Of a DNA stretch of 64,000 nt, positions 1 through 8,484 are shown one piece after another. Position numbers and translations under genes: made by a program. The notes under the pieces are model-generated. The model ran no database searches, was not told the origin of the DNA, and was given only the letters and a program-made list of their open reading frames with translations. The number at the start of each line of letters is the position of its first letter. Positions within the stretch are counted from its first letter, which is position 1. Source of the DNA: Advenella sp. S44. GTDB lineage: Bacteria > Pseudomonadota > Gammaproteobacteria > Burkholderiales > Burkholderiaceae_B. The stretch covers positions 1 through 64,000 of the forward strand of contig NZ_NEXS01000003.1 of NCBI RefSeq assembly GCF_002810445.1, written 5' to 3'.

Positions 1-17
1 CGTCGGATGTGTGCATA

Positions 18-63
18 CGAAAAAACAGGGACGGCGCAATAAGCACGAGTCCCTGTTTTTTCG
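18..63. terminator. Bidirectional intrinsic terminator
   Basis: A perfect 15-bp inverted repeat (18-32 and 49-63) surrounds a 16-nt loop. The arms carry A6 and T6 tracts, so the hairpin can end transcription on either strand. A second short pair, CGTCGGA at 1-7 and TCCGACG at 70-76, encloses it. It lies just past the stop of the minus-strand flavoprotein gene and most likely terminates that gene. Confidence 0.85.
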
Positions 64-119
64 CTATCGTCCGACGATGTTTGCCGTCAGCGGACAGCGG
101 CTGCCCGTCTTGATGAAAC

Positions 120-1568
120 TTATTGTCCCGGGCATTCGACACATTCGCCGGCCAGGTCTTTGGTCAGGCGCAGCTTGGCGCTGAGATCACGCAAGGCGGT
201 GCGCACGCCTTCTTCAATAACCGGATGATAGAACGGCATGTCAAGCATCTGCGTAATCGTCATTTTCTGCTGATGGGCCCAGGCTAGCAGATGAGCCAGA
301 TGTTCGGCTGCGGGTCCGACCATTTCAGCGCCCAGCAAGCGTCCGCTGCCATGTTCCGCATAAATGCGCAGATGGCCTTTGTTGACGCCCATCACACGGC
401 TGCGTCCCTGATTTGAGAAAGACACCTCGCCAACAGCGTAGCAACCACAACTGTCATACTTATCGGTTATCTCTTTGTACCGCATGCCGATGCTGGCAAT
501 TTGCGGATCACTGAAGACCACGCTGATTTGAGAGCGGCGCAGGCCTTCGGTCACGGTGGGGAACGTACCGGCATTCACGCCTGCGATGAATCCCTGGTCA
601 GCGGCTTCATGCAACAGGGGCAGTTGATTGGAGGCATCTCCCGCAATAAAAATATGTGCCACGCTGGTTTGCATCGTGTAGGGATCGGCCTTGGGTACGC
701 CGCGTTGGTCCAGGTCGATATTCACATTTTCCAGGCCAAGATCTTCTACGTTGGGCTTGCGGCCGGTGGCAGCCAGCAGGTAATCCACGGTCACCGTGCC
801 GCTAGTGCCGTTTTCTGAGTAGTCTACTTTCACGCCCTTGCCGCTTGGCAACAGACTGACCTGCGTGTCTGCATCCAGGTGCAGGTCCATTTCCTGGCCA
901 AAAATGTCCAGCGCTTTTTCCAGTACAACGGGATCGGTAATGCCACCGAGCGCATTGTCCTTGCCAAATACATGCACTTTGACGCCAAGCCGGTGTAGCG
1001 CCTGTCCGATTTCCAGGCCGATGACGCCAGCGCCAAACACGGCAACGCTGGCCGGGAGGGTTTCCCAGTCGAAGACATTATCGTTGACAATCAGGCGTTC
1101 CCCCAGCGACTGCCAGGCAGGTACGACAAATGGACGAGATCCGGTCGCAATCACAATGCGTTTTGCTGTGATTTCCGTATGATCGTCTACTATGACGACG
1201 TGTTCGTTTTTAAAGCGGGCCCTGCCCAGAATGCGATGGTCGGCGGGAAAGGCTTGTACATCTTCAAGCACGAAACCGACGAATCGGTCGCGTTCGGAGC
1301 GCACACGCGTCATGACCTGGTGACCGTCGATGCGCAGGGCGCCATCCGGATGCACGCCGAACTGCTCGGCTTGGCGCACATGATGCGCGGCTTCGGCGGC
1401 GGCGATAAGCAATTTTGAAGGCATGCAACCGACGCGCGCGCAGGTAGTACCAAACTGGTGGTCTTCTACCAGGTATACACTGTCTGTGGATTTGCGGGCG
1501 GCGCGAAACGCGCTCATGCCGGCAGTGCCTCCGCCCAGAATGACAGCATCGGCGTTGATTGATTTCAT
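120..1568 (-). CDS. lpd: Dihydrolipoyl dehydrogenase-like pyridine nucleotide-disulfide oxidoreductase
   Basis: Cytoplasmic FAD/NAD(P)-dependent disulfide oxidoreductase of about 482 residues, the usual length for dihydrolipoamide dehydrogenases. Visible features are the N-terminal FAD-binding GGGTAGM, the redox-active pair in TCARVGCMPSK, a central NAD-binding GAGVIGLEIG, the second FAD motif IAGDAS and the C-terminal YHPVIEEG holding the catalytic His-Glu pair. There is no N-terminal lipoyl domain and no neighbouring 2-oxoacid dehydrogenase gene, so it may serve another disulfide substrate. The ATG at 1568 is preferred over an upstream TTG at 1601 because AGGGAC lies just before it. The neighbouring upstream gene is a peroxiredoxin-glutaredoxin fusion on the same strand, which suggests a link to thiol-based peroxide defence; that link is inference. 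Confidence 0.85.
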   Translation of the reverse strand: MKSINADAVILGGGTAGMSAFRAARKSTDSVYLVEDHQFGTTCARVGCMPSKLLIAAAEAAHHVRQAEQFGVHPDGALRIDGHQVMTRVRSERDRFVGFVLEDVQAFPADHRILGRARFKNEHVVIVDDHTEITAKRIVIATGSRPFVVPAWQSLGERLIVNDNVFDWETLPASVAVFGAGVIGLEIGQALHRLGVKVHVFGKDNALGGITDPVVLEKALDIFGQEMDLHLDADTQVSLLPSGKGVKVDYSENGTSGTVTVDYLLAATGRKPNVEDLGLENVNIDLDQRGVPKADPYTMQTSVAHIFIAGDASNQLPLLHEAADQGFIAGVNAGTFPTVTEGLRRSQISVVFSDPQIASIGMRYKEITDKYDSCGCYAVGEVSFSNQGRSRVMGVNKGHLRIYAEHGSGRLLGAEMVGPAAEHLAHLLAWAHQQKMTITQMLDMPFYHPVIEEGVRTALRDLSAKLRLTKDLAGECVECPGQ

Positions 1569-1776
1569 ATTCGGTCCCTGATATTGGAGTTTTTGACGCA
1601 ACCAGATTGGATTCTACCGGTTTGCGGGCGAAAAAAAAGCAGCGGCATCACGAATGTGTGCCCGCTGCCGATACATCGGCTTTGTATTGTCACGCACGCG
1701 TGTCAATAACATCGCGCAACGCAATTTCAGTCATGGTCTGCCGCAAATGACCCGGGACAGATAAGACTGCATCGCG

Positions 1777-1797
1777 AGTCAGGCCGCTGGCCTGACT
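1777..1797 (-). terminator. Hairpin downstream of the peroxiredoxin gene
   Basis: A perfect 9-bp stem, AGTCAGGCC/GGCCTGACT, with a 3-nt loop lies 34 bp after the stop of the peroxiredoxin-glutaredoxin gene. No T tract follows on either strand, so it may be a weak terminator or an mRNA-stabilising hairpin. Confidence 0.45.
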
Positions 1798-1830
1798 GTG
1801 CGAACTGTCGCCATGACATGGTCAACAGGC

Positions 1831-2565
1831 TTACTTGCCTGCGAAATGCGCTGTCAGTTCGTCGCTGCCGCCGATATATTCACCACCAATGAAGATTTGT
1901 GGTGTGCTGGTTTTGCCGGTAATGGCGCGAATGGCGACCGTGCTGGCATCTTTGCCCAGTACGACTTCTTCGAATGGCAAGTCTTTTTCTTTCAGCAGAG
2001 CTTTGGCTTTAGCACAATAGCCGCAACCAGGCTTGCTGAACATGACGATAGATGGCTTATCCTGGTAGTCTTTGTCGATATAGCGAATCATGGTGTCGGC
2101 ATCAGACACTTCAAACGGATCGCCTTCTTTTTCCGGTTCGATGAACATTTTTTCAACCACGCCGTCCTTGACGAGCATGGAATAGCGCCAAGAGCGTTTG
2201 CCAAAGCCCAGGTCGTTTTTGTCGACCAGCATACCCATGCCTTCGGTGAACTCGCAGTTGCCGTCAGGAATAACAGTAATGTTTTCAGCTTCTTGCTGCG
2301 ATTTCCATTCGTTCATGACGAAGGTGTCGTTCACAGATACGCAGATGATATCGTCGACGCCGCGTTCCTTGAATGATTTGGCCAGTTCATTGTAGCGAGG
2401 CAGGTGCGTTGATGAGCATGTCGGCGTAAATGCGCCAGGCAATGAGAACACGACAACCGTTTTGCCTTTGAAAATATCATCAGTAGATACCTTTTTCCAT
2501 GCATCGCCGGCGCGAACCGGGAATGTTACGGATGGGACGCGTTGACCTTCTTTATTCTGCAACAT
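1831..2565 (-). CDS. Peroxiredoxin-glutaredoxin hybrid protein (glutathione peroxidase)
   Basis: A 244-residue fusion of a Prx5-type peroxiredoxin (about 1-165) and a glutaredoxin (about 170-244). The peroxidatic cysteine sits in [14 protein letters not shown] and the glutaredoxin active site is CGYC in [12 protein letters not shown]. Proteins of this architecture reduce hydrogen and alkyl peroxides with glutathione, the fused Grx domain recycling the Prx domain. The start at 2565 is supported by AAGGAA about 6 bases upstream. It precedes a dihydrolipoyl-dehydrogenase-like gene on the same strand, with 262 bp between. An 8-bp palindrome (2662-2681) lies about 100 bp upstream and could be a regulator site, although no OxyR-like pattern is obvious. 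Confidence 0.93.
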   Translation of the reverse strand: MLQNKEGQRVPSVTFPVRAGDAWKKVSTDDIFKGKTVVVFSLPGAFTPTCSSTHLPRYNELAKSFKERGVDDIICVSVNDTFVMNEWKSQQEAENITVIPDGNCEFTEGMGMLVDKNDLGFGKRSWRYSMLVKDGVVEKMFIEPEKEGDPFEVSDADTMIRYIDKDYQDKPSIVMFSKPGCGYCAKAKALLKEKDLPFEEVVLGKDASTVAIRAITGKTSTPQIFIGGEYIGGSDELTAHFAGK

Positions 2566-3571
2566 ATTGGATTCCTTATGTTAGTGAAACAAACAGTGAG
2601 ATGAGCAAGCCGCTGCCGGTTCGGACACCGCTAGGTAATACAGCGTTGTTTCATCAGATGTATCCATTGTACGCAATGGATTGTGATTAGTAAAATTTAT
2701 TATATTTATATTGGTGATAGTTAAAAACAAATATCGCGAAAAGAGCTCAATAGTAAACGCCTATTGCCTGGCGGGCATCCATTCATTGAAATGGCTCTTC
2801 GGGTTCGGTTGCACGCGCCGTCGGGAAGACGTGGACGTTTGGTGCGCGGGTATTATGACGATCTGTCATTCTGGATATAGCGCTGTCTCGTGCCCGAAAT
2901 TTCCCGCGCAGGCATATACGAGCGATTATGTGAAGGTTGGCTGCGTTCCGGCGCTCTTTAGTATGAGCGGGGCGCCACACCTGACAACAGTGGTGTAAAG
3001 AACAACAGCCAGTGGTGATACCAAAAGCTAAACAGTAAAAACTCAAGAACAATCGCTTATAGGCAAGAACCTGTAGAGCGGCTCAGTTCACGCGCATCGG
3101 ATTGGACCTTGAGCGTAAAAGCATTGTGAAGGGCGTAGGGAGCAATAACGGAATGCAATAGCAGAATGTGACAACCGAATGCGGTTTTCAATCCCATTGC
3201 AAACAGGATTTCCAATGCGAACACAGACGCAATTTCTAAAGTCATGACAAGTAAAATGCGTGAAATGCTCTCCATGCACTTTCGAATGCCATTACAAATG
3301 TCATTACAGATCTCGTTCGCAGCTGTAATTCGCAAATGTAATAACTAATGCCTTAGTTAAGGCAATAACCAAAGTTTTTCCCCCAACGCCGCTACAAAGG
3401 GAACTGCGAAATGTCATTACAAATGAAATCCAGAAATGCGATTACAAATGCAATAAACACGCGCCAAACGCAAAATTATTCAAAACAGCATTTTAATAAA
3501 TACTGAAAAATGCCGAATAATAACGTAAACTAAGCGAACTTAGCCTATATTTCGCAACAATTATACCATAT
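2566..3571. other. Long AT-rich intergenic region with short repeats
   Basis: About 1 kb with no convincing gene; the short reading frames here have no recognisable domain or start signals. It holds a perfect palindrome (2662-2681, ATCCATTG-TACG-CAATGGAT), a second (3350-3363, GCCTTAGTTAAGGC) and a cluster of ATTACAAATG repeats (3291-3450). The part nearest the peroxiredoxin gene presumably contains its promoter. The base composition is clearly more AT-rich than the flanking genes. Confidence 0.6.
3291..3450. repeat. ATTACAAATG short repeats
   Basis: The exact decamer ATTACAAATG occurs at 3291-3300, 3416-3425 and 3441-3450, the last two 25 bp apart. The wider unit is roughly GAAATG-NN-ATTACAAATG. 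Related degenerate pieces (GAATGC, CATTACAG, GCAAATGTAAT) are scattered from 3160 onwards. Function is unknown; it could be a decayed minisatellite or a protein-binding array. Confidence 0.5.
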
Positions 3572-4483
3572 TTAGTCAAATAAGGAAAGCACGTAGCTCA
3601 GTAGGAAAGGGGCGATTAGGCTGAGTACGACGCCGGAAAATATTGCGGTCATCAGAAACGGATTGCCGGCGGTTTTTCGAACAATAGGCAGCGTGGTGTC
3701 CATCGCGGTCGCCCCGGCAGCGCCGATACCGGTCATTGGGTAACGAGCCCCGGCAAAAAACAGCACCACGATGGCAAGCAGCTCCCGGAATAAGTCCGTG
3801 AGCAGCGCTGTGGCGCCGTAAAACTCCCCGAGTTTTGCCGTAACCATCACGCCCGACAGCGAAAACCAGCCAAAACCGCTGCCAAGCAGCAGCCCATGGC
3901 GGATATCGGTGTCGGTAGCCCAGGCGATGAAGGCGCCCGAGAGTAAAGAAACAACCAACACGATCAGGGGTAGCGTAAACATCGCCGCACGGATCGCACT
4001 GCGTTGCAAAGGCGTATGCGCCAGATCGGCGCCAATCAGAAAGAGCAGGAGGTATAGAAAAAATTCCGAACTTGGGATGGGCAGCGCGATGGCCCAGCGA
4101 GTCATAAGCACCGCCAGGCCAAGGCCGGCCAACAGAAAGCCCAGGGCTATGCCGCATTCGCGGATGACGTGCATGATTCCCAGGTCATGGCCGGTCGCCT
4201 GCGAGCGCCTGTTACTGCGAAATAGCGCCAGTAATGCCAGCGCGCAAAATAAGGTAATGCCTACAGAATACAGCGCTGCGGTTTGAAGAATAAGTAGCAA
4301 TTGGTGCATGACTGACAATTGCTGCCCGAAACGATAACCGATGGCAAACAGCATGATCCAGACGAACGGCGTGATGGCGCGCGACAGGAAGGTGACCGTA
4401 CGAGAAGGTAGCAGATAGCCAATCGCATAGCCGGCCAGCAGCCAGGCGGCAATCGGAAACAGGGATGTCAGTACAGAGGTCAT
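3572..4483 (-). CDS. lysO: LysO family L-lysine exporter
   Basis: Inner-membrane protein of about 303 residues with roughly eight to ten hydrophobic segments. The C-terminal half carries the LysO (YbjE, DUF340) signature: GFGWFSLSG, then LFRELLAIV and a conserved GAAGATAMDTTLPIV stretch. LysO exports lysine and toxic analogues such as thialysine in Escherichia coli. I start it at the ATG at 4483; an in-frame TTG at 4504 is the alternative, and neither has a strong ribosome-binding site. It lies about 60 bp downstream of a same-strand GNAT acetyltransferase gene and is probably cotranscribed with it. The divergent operon beyond that is a basic-amino-acid importer, so import and export of the same class of substrate may be encoded side by side. 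Confidence 0.85.
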   Translation of the reverse strand: MTSVLTSLFPIAAWLLAGYAIGYLLPSRTVTFLSRAITPFVWIMLFAIGYRFGQQLSVMHQLLLILQTAALYSVGITLFCALALLALFRSNRRSQATGHDLGIMHVIRECGIALGFLLAGLGLAVLMTRWAIALPIPSSEFFLYLLLFLIGADLAHTPLQRSAIRAAMFTLPLIVLVVSLLSGAFIAWATDTDIRHGLLLGSGFGWFSLSGVMVTAKLGEFYGATALLTDLFRELLAIVVLFFAGARYPMTGIGAAGATAMDTTLPIVRKTAGNPFLMTAIFSGVVLSLIAPFLLSYVLSLFD

Positions 4484-4544
4484 GAAAACAGCAAGAAAAG
4501 ACAAGGGAGCGGCACGGTAAGTGCCGCCGGCAGGAGCGGAGGAA

Positions 4545-5186
4545 CTACCTGGGCAGCTTTTCCTTCAGCTTCTGTTTGATTGTCGGCCATTCAGCCTGCG
4601 TTACGCTATACATGTGCGTGTCACGAACCGTGCCATCGCGACGCAGGGCATGGCCACGCAGCACACCATCTTTTTTAGCGCCCAGGCGCTCGATGGCGCT
4701 CTGCGAGCGCTGATTCAGATTGTCGGTACGCCAGCCGACCACATTGGCCTTGAGTGATTCGAACGCATAAAAAAGCATCAGGTATTTGCAGACCGTATTG
4801 ACATGGGTGCGCTGCCACGACTGGGCATACCAGGTGTAGCCGATTTCAAGCCGGGCGATATCAGGGACAATGTCGTGATATCGGGTGGTTCCGATAATTT
4901 TGCGGGTTTTGGCATCAAGCACCACGAAAGGCAACATGTGTCCTTCCTGCTGGCCCTTGAGCGCCGCTTCTATATACGCGGTTTCCTCGCCGGGTTCAGG
5001 CACCGAGGTGAAGGTCAGATTCCATAGTTCGCCGTCTGCCGCTGCGTTACGCAGCCCTTCTGCATGGGCCAGACGCATGGGTTGAAGCACAATGCCGTGC
5101 CCTTCGAGCTGAATCGGCGCAAGGGGCTTGGGAAAGGGAGTGATCATGGGAAAATCCAGCAAAGACAGAAGGTCGAAAGATGCCAT
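4545..5186 (-). CDS. GNAT family N-acetyltransferase (RimJ/RimL type)
   Basis: A 213-residue cytoplasmic acyl-CoA-dependent N-acetyltransferase. The fold is visible as the N-terminal LEGHGIVLQPMRLAHAEGL strand-helix, a central IGTTRYHDI beta strand, LEIGYTWYAQSWQRTHVN (beta 4 and the acetyl-CoA loop) and the NLNQRSQSAIERLGAKKDG motif typical of RimJ/RimL enzymes, which acetylate ribosomal-protein or other N-terminal amines. The substrate cannot be read from the sequence. ATG at 5186 gives the full length; a second ATG at 5146 would remove 14 residues, and neither start has a clear Shine-Dalgarno. It is upstream of lysO on the same strand. Confidence 0.85.
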   Translation of the reverse strand: MASFDLLSLLDFPMITPFPKPLAPIQLEGHGIVLQPMRLAHAEGLRNAAADGELWNLTFTSVPEPGEETAYIEAALKGQQEGHMLPFVVLDAKTRKIIGTTRYHDIVPDIARLEIGYTWYAQSWQRTHVNTVCKYLMLFYAFESLKANVVGWRTDNLNQRSQSAIERLGAKKDGVLRGHALRRDGTVRDTHMYSVTQAEWPTIKQKLKEKLPR

Positions 5187-5398
5187 TATAAAGAATAACC
5201 GGCAGTTGTGAATGGTCGTGCCGCGACTGCCCTGGGCAATACCGATCAGACAAAATTCGCGCTAGAGGTGATCCCTAGTGGTCAGACGGTCGACAAATCA
5301 GTACTATTTCGGATTCAGGAAGCGTGGGTGCAGGCTGGTCGACACAGACGATCACCCCCGAACGCCTCTCTTGGTAGAAAAATTCAGGAAGTGAAATC

Positions 5399-6205
5399 AT
5401 GATGAATATGAAAAATTGGCTGCTCGCCGTCGCGGTAGGCCTGTCTGCTGGCTTTGGCGCAACGGCGCTGGCCAGTGAGTGGAAAGAACTTAAAATTGGC
5501 ATCGAACCGGGTTACGCGCCGTTCGAATATAAAAACGCCGAAGGCGAAATTGTGGGTTTTGACCCAGACGTCATGGCCCGGGTTTGCGAAAAATTGCAGG
5601 CCAAGTGCGTGTGGGTCGAACAGTCTTTCGATAGCCTGATCCCGGCCCTGACCGCACGCAAGATCACGCTGATTCACTCCAGCATGCAGATTACGCCGCA
5701 GCGCGAAAAAGTGCTTGCCTTCAGTCGCCCCATTTATGGGATTCCTACCCAGTTGATGGCGCGCAAAGATAGCGGGCTGCTGCCTACTGTCGAATCCCTG
5801 AAGGGCAAACGGGTGGGCGCCCTGCAGGGCAGCACCCAGGAAACCTATGCCAAGAAGCAGTGGGGCAGCAATGGCGTGACCATTATCTCGTATCAGGATC
5901 AGAACCAGACCTTTGCTGATCTGACGGCAGGGCGCATTGATGCAGCCATTATTGAAAAACCCAACGGGCAGAGCGGATTCCTGAACCGGCCCGAGGGCAG
6001 TGATTTTGCGTTCCTGGGCGAACCCATTACAGACGATGCGGCGTTGACGGGTGAAATTGCCATCGGCTTGCGCAAATCCGACAGCAAACTCAAGCAAGCC
6101 ATTGATGCTGCGTTAAGTGAGTTGCAACAGGACGGCAGTATGGCCAATATTGCCGAAAAATACTTCAAGCCGGGCGAAGTCGACCTGAAAAATGTGAAGC
6201 AATAG
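5399..6205 (+). CDS. ABC transporter periplasmic basic amino acid-binding protein (HisJ/ArgT type)
   Basis: A 268-residue periplasmic solute-binding protein of family 3, with an N-terminal signal peptide ending near ALA-SEW. It has the family start LKIGIEPGYAPFEYKNAEGEIVGFD written in parts as GIEPGYAPFEY and GFDPDVMARVCE, followed by FDSLIPALTARKI and LKGKRVGALQGST. This pattern matches lysine/arginine/ornithine and histidine receptors. The ATG at 5399 follows AGGAAG. It heads a four-gene operon with two permeases and an ATPase, ending one base before the first permease start. The binding protein delivers its ligand to the HisQ/HisM-like pore. Exact specificity (His versus Lys/Arg/Orn) is not decided. 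Confidence 0.9.
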   Translation: MMNMKNWLLAVAVGLSAGFGATALASEWKELKIGIEPGYAPFEYKNAEGEIVGFDPDVMARVCEKLQAKCVWVEQSFDSLIPALTARKITLIHSSMQITPQREKVLAFSRPIYGIPTQLMARKDSGLLPTVESLKGKRVGALQGSTQETYAKKQWGSNGVTIISYQDQNQTFADLTAGRIDAAIIEKPNGQSGFLNRPEGSDFAFLGEPITDDAALTGEIAIGLRKSDSKLKQAIDAALSELQQDGSMANIAEKYFKPGEVDLKNVKQ

Positions 6206-6206
6206 C

Positions 6207-6896
6207 ATGTTTTTGTATGGATATGGCGCACAGATTCTGCATGGAACCTGGGAGACCATCAAACTGGCACTATTGTCACTGCTGGTCGCGTTCGTGCTGG
6301 GCCTGATCGGGGCCAGCGCAAAGCTATTTGGCAATGGTCTGGTGCGTGGCTTGGCCAAGGTCTACACCACGCTGATACGCAGCGTGCCCGATCTGGTGCT
6401 GATGCTGCTTATCTTTTTCAGCATCCAGATGGGGCTCAATGAAATTACCGATATGCTGGGCATGGAAGTGATTGAAATTGAGCCCTTCTACGCCGGCGTA
6501 CTTACCATCGGCTTCATTTATGGCGCTTACTTTGCTGAAACCTTTCGCGGCGCATTCATTGCCGTGCCGCGAGGTCAGTTGGAGGCGGCACGAGCTTACG
6601 GCATGCGCAGTACCCAGGTATTTTGGCGTGTGCTGTTTCCGCAAATGATGCGCTTTGCCTTGCCGGGCATAGGTAACAACTGGCAGGTCGTGCTTAAGGC
6701 GACGGCCCTGGTGTCTATTATCGGGCTTACCGACCTGGTTCAGGTGACTCAGGGCGCAGGTCGCGCCACCTCGTCTATGTTCCTGTTCATTTGCGTGGCG
6801 GGATTCATCTATCTTGTGCTGACCACGGTTTCGAATGTCGCATTATGGCTGCTTGAGCGTAAGTACGCTGTGGGCGTACGGGAGGCGCAGCTGTGA
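6207..6896 (+). CDS. ABC transporter permease (HisQ type)
   Basis: A 229-residue inner-membrane permease of the polar amino acid HAAT family. It shows five hydrophobic helices and the cytoplasmic EAA-loop signature GQLEAARAYGMRSTQVFWRVLFPQ in the second half, which docks onto the ATPase. SVPDLVLMLLIFF in the first half is typical of HisQ/ArtQ proteins. It begins one base after the binding protein stop and overlaps the next permease by four bases, so the four genes are clearly translated from one message. It forms a heterodimeric pore with the following gene product. Confidence 0.9.
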   Translation: MFLYGYGAQILHGTWETIKLALLSLLVAFVLGLIGASAKLFGNGLVRGLAKVYTTLIRSVPDLVLMLLIFFSIQMGLNEITDMLGMEVIEIEPFYAGVLTIGFIYGAYFAETFRGAFIAVPRGQLEAARAYGMRSTQVFWRVLFPQMMRFALPGIGNNWQVVLKATALVSIIGLTDLVQVTQGAGRATSSMFLFICVAGFIYLVLTTVSNVALWLLERKYAVGVREAQL

Positions 6897-7627
6897 TCGA
6901 GTCCCTCAATAATTTCCTGGTCATTTTGAATGATTACTGGAAACCGCTGCTATTCTGGGACGGTACGGTGTTTTCCGGGTTGGCCGTCACCCTGTGGGTG
7001 CTGGTGCTGGCCCTGGTGTTGGGGCTGGTGCTTGCCATTCCCATGTCGGTTGGCCGGGTTTCGAAAAATCGCTGGATCGCCTGGCCGATCTGGTTTTTCA
7101 GTTATGTTTTCCGTGGCACGCCGCTGTATGTGCAGATATTGCTTATCTATAGTGGTGTCATCGGCCTGCAGGTGGTGCGCGAGACGCCGCTGCTGCAATC
7201 CTTTTTCATGAGCGGCTACAACTGCCTGGTGCTGGCCCTCGTACTCAACACGCTTGCCTATACCACCGAGATTTTTGCCGGCTACATCAAAAACAGCGCG
7301 CACGGCGAACTGGATGCGGCGCGAGCTTTCGGCATGTCCCGGTATAAAATGTACACGCGCGTTATTCTGCCTTCGGCGCTGCGCCGGGCGCTGCCGGCCT
7401 ATAGCAACGAAGTCATTCTCATGCTGCATGCCACTTCACTGGCGTTTACAGCCACCGTTCCGGATATCCTGAAGGTGGCGCGCGATGCCAACGCCGCCAC
7501 CTATCTGACGTTTGCCGCTTACGGGACGGCTGCCATTTTGTATATGTGTGTCTCGTTCGTTCTCGTGGCACTGTTCCGCAGGCTGGAAAAAAGAACGCTG
7601 GGCTTTCTGGGCCACAGCCAACACTAG
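6893..7627 (+). CDS. ABC transporter permease (HisM type)
   Basis: A 244-residue inner-membrane permease, partner of the preceding HisQ-like protein. It carries five or six hydrophobic segments, the FRGTPLYVQILLIY motif common to HisM/ArtM permeases and an EAA loop in the HGELDAARAFGMSRYKMY region. Translation starts at a GTG that overlaps the stop of the preceding gene in a GTGA arrangement, indicating translational coupling. The next gene, the ATPase, begins 7 bp downstream. Confidence 0.9.
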   Translation: MIESLNNFLVILNDYWKPLLFWDGTVFSGLAVTLWVLVLALVLGLVLAIPMSVGRVSKNRWIAWPIWFFSYVFRGTPLYVQILLIYSGVIGLQVVRETPLLQSFFMSGYNCLVLALVLNTLAYTTEIFAGYIKNSAHGELDAARAFGMSRYKMYTRVILPSALRRALPAYSNEVILMLHATSLAFTATVPDILKVARDANAATYLTFAAYGTAAILYMCVSFVLVALFRRLEKRTLGFLGHSQH

Positions 7628-7634
7628 GATCGTT

Positions 7635-8402
7635 ATGTATAAACTCGATGTTCAGAACATCTACAAGTCTTACGGACAAAACGAAGTATTGAAAGGCGTA
7701 TCGCTGCAGGCCAAAGCGGGGGACGTGATCGCCATGATCGGTTCCAGTGGCTCCGGAAAAAGTACCTTCCTGCGCTGCATCAACTTCCTGGAACAACCCA
7801 ATAGCGGTACGGTATCGCTCAATGGTGAAACGCTCACCGTCAGCAAAGACGCCAAGGGACGCTTGCGTGTGTCGGACGAAAAGCGCTTGCAGCTCTTTCG
7901 CACCAAGCTGGCCATGGTGTTTCAGCATTTTAATCTGTGGGCGCATATGACCGCGCTTGAAAACATTATTGAAGCGCCCATGCATGTGCTGGGAGTATCC
8001 AAGGCTGACGCCGTTGAGCGCGCGCGTCAGTATCTGAACAAGGTGGGATTGCCCCCGGCCGTGGAAAATCAGTATCCGGCACAGATGTCTGGCGGTCAGC
8101 AGCAGCGCGTGGCAATTGCCCGCGCCCTGGCGATGGAGCCCGAAGTCATGCTGTTTGACGAACCCACATCAGCACTGGACCCTGAACTGGTCGGTGAAGT
8201 GTTGCGCGTCATGCAAAAGCTGGCCGAAGAAGGACGAACCATGATTGTGGTCACCCATGAAATGGGCTTCGCCCGCAACCTGGCCAGTCATGTCATGTTC
8301 CTGCATCAGGGCACGGTCGAAGAAGAAGGGTCTCCTGATGACGTTTTTGGCAATACACGAAGCCCGCGCTTGCAGCAGTTCCTGTCGGGGAATTTGAAAT
8401 AA
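7635..8402 (+). CDS. ABC transporter ATP-binding protein (HisP type)
   Basis: A 255-residue ABC ATPase that powers the amino acid importer. Motifs seen are Walker A GSSGSGKST, the Q loop in MVFQHFNLW, the ABC signature MSGGQQQRVAIARAL, Walker B VMLFDEPTSALD and the switch histidine in IVVTHEMGF. The KDAKGRLRVSDEKRL insertion between Walker A and the Q loop is characteristic of the HisP/ArtP group. The reading frame is open upstream, but the ATG at 7635 matches the HisP N-terminus (MYKLDVQNIYKSYG) and sits 7 bp after the HisM stop. It is the last gene of the operon; no obvious intrinsic terminator follows. Confidence 0.93.
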   Translation: MYKLDVQNIYKSYGQNEVLKGVSLQAKAGDVIAMIGSSGSGKSTFLRCINFLEQPNSGTVSLNGETLTVSKDAKGRLRVSDEKRLQLFRTKLAMVFQHFNLWAHMTALENIIEAPMHVLGVSKADAVERARQYLNKVGLPPAVENQYPAQMSGGQQQRVAIARALAMEPEVMLFDEPTSALDPELVGEVLRVMQKLAEEGRTMIVVTHEMGFARNLASHVMFLHQGTVEEEGSPDDVFGNTRSPRLQQFLSGNLK

Positions 8403-8484
8403 TGCGAGGGTATCGCACGGCTCGCCGGCGTGGGTTTACGCGTGCGTTGTTGCAGCCGGGACGGTGCGAGCCGGAGAGCCGTCG

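Noticed and set aside
120-1601. Mercuric reductase assignment for the flavoprotein
   Set aside because: No C-terminal vicinal cysteine pair and no mer genes nearby; the HPVIEEG tail fits dihydrolipoamide dehydrogenase-like enzymes.
2783-3052. Minus-strand open frame of 89 codons in the long intergenic region
   Set aside because: No domain, no ribosome-binding site and irregular composition; looks like chance.
3291-3450. CRISPR array
   Set aside because: The repeats are only 10 bp, irregularly spaced and degenerate, and no cas genes are present.
5187-5398. Riboswitch upstream of the amino acid ABC operon
   Set aside because: No conserved lysine or glycine riboswitch core could be recognised in the 212-bp leader region.
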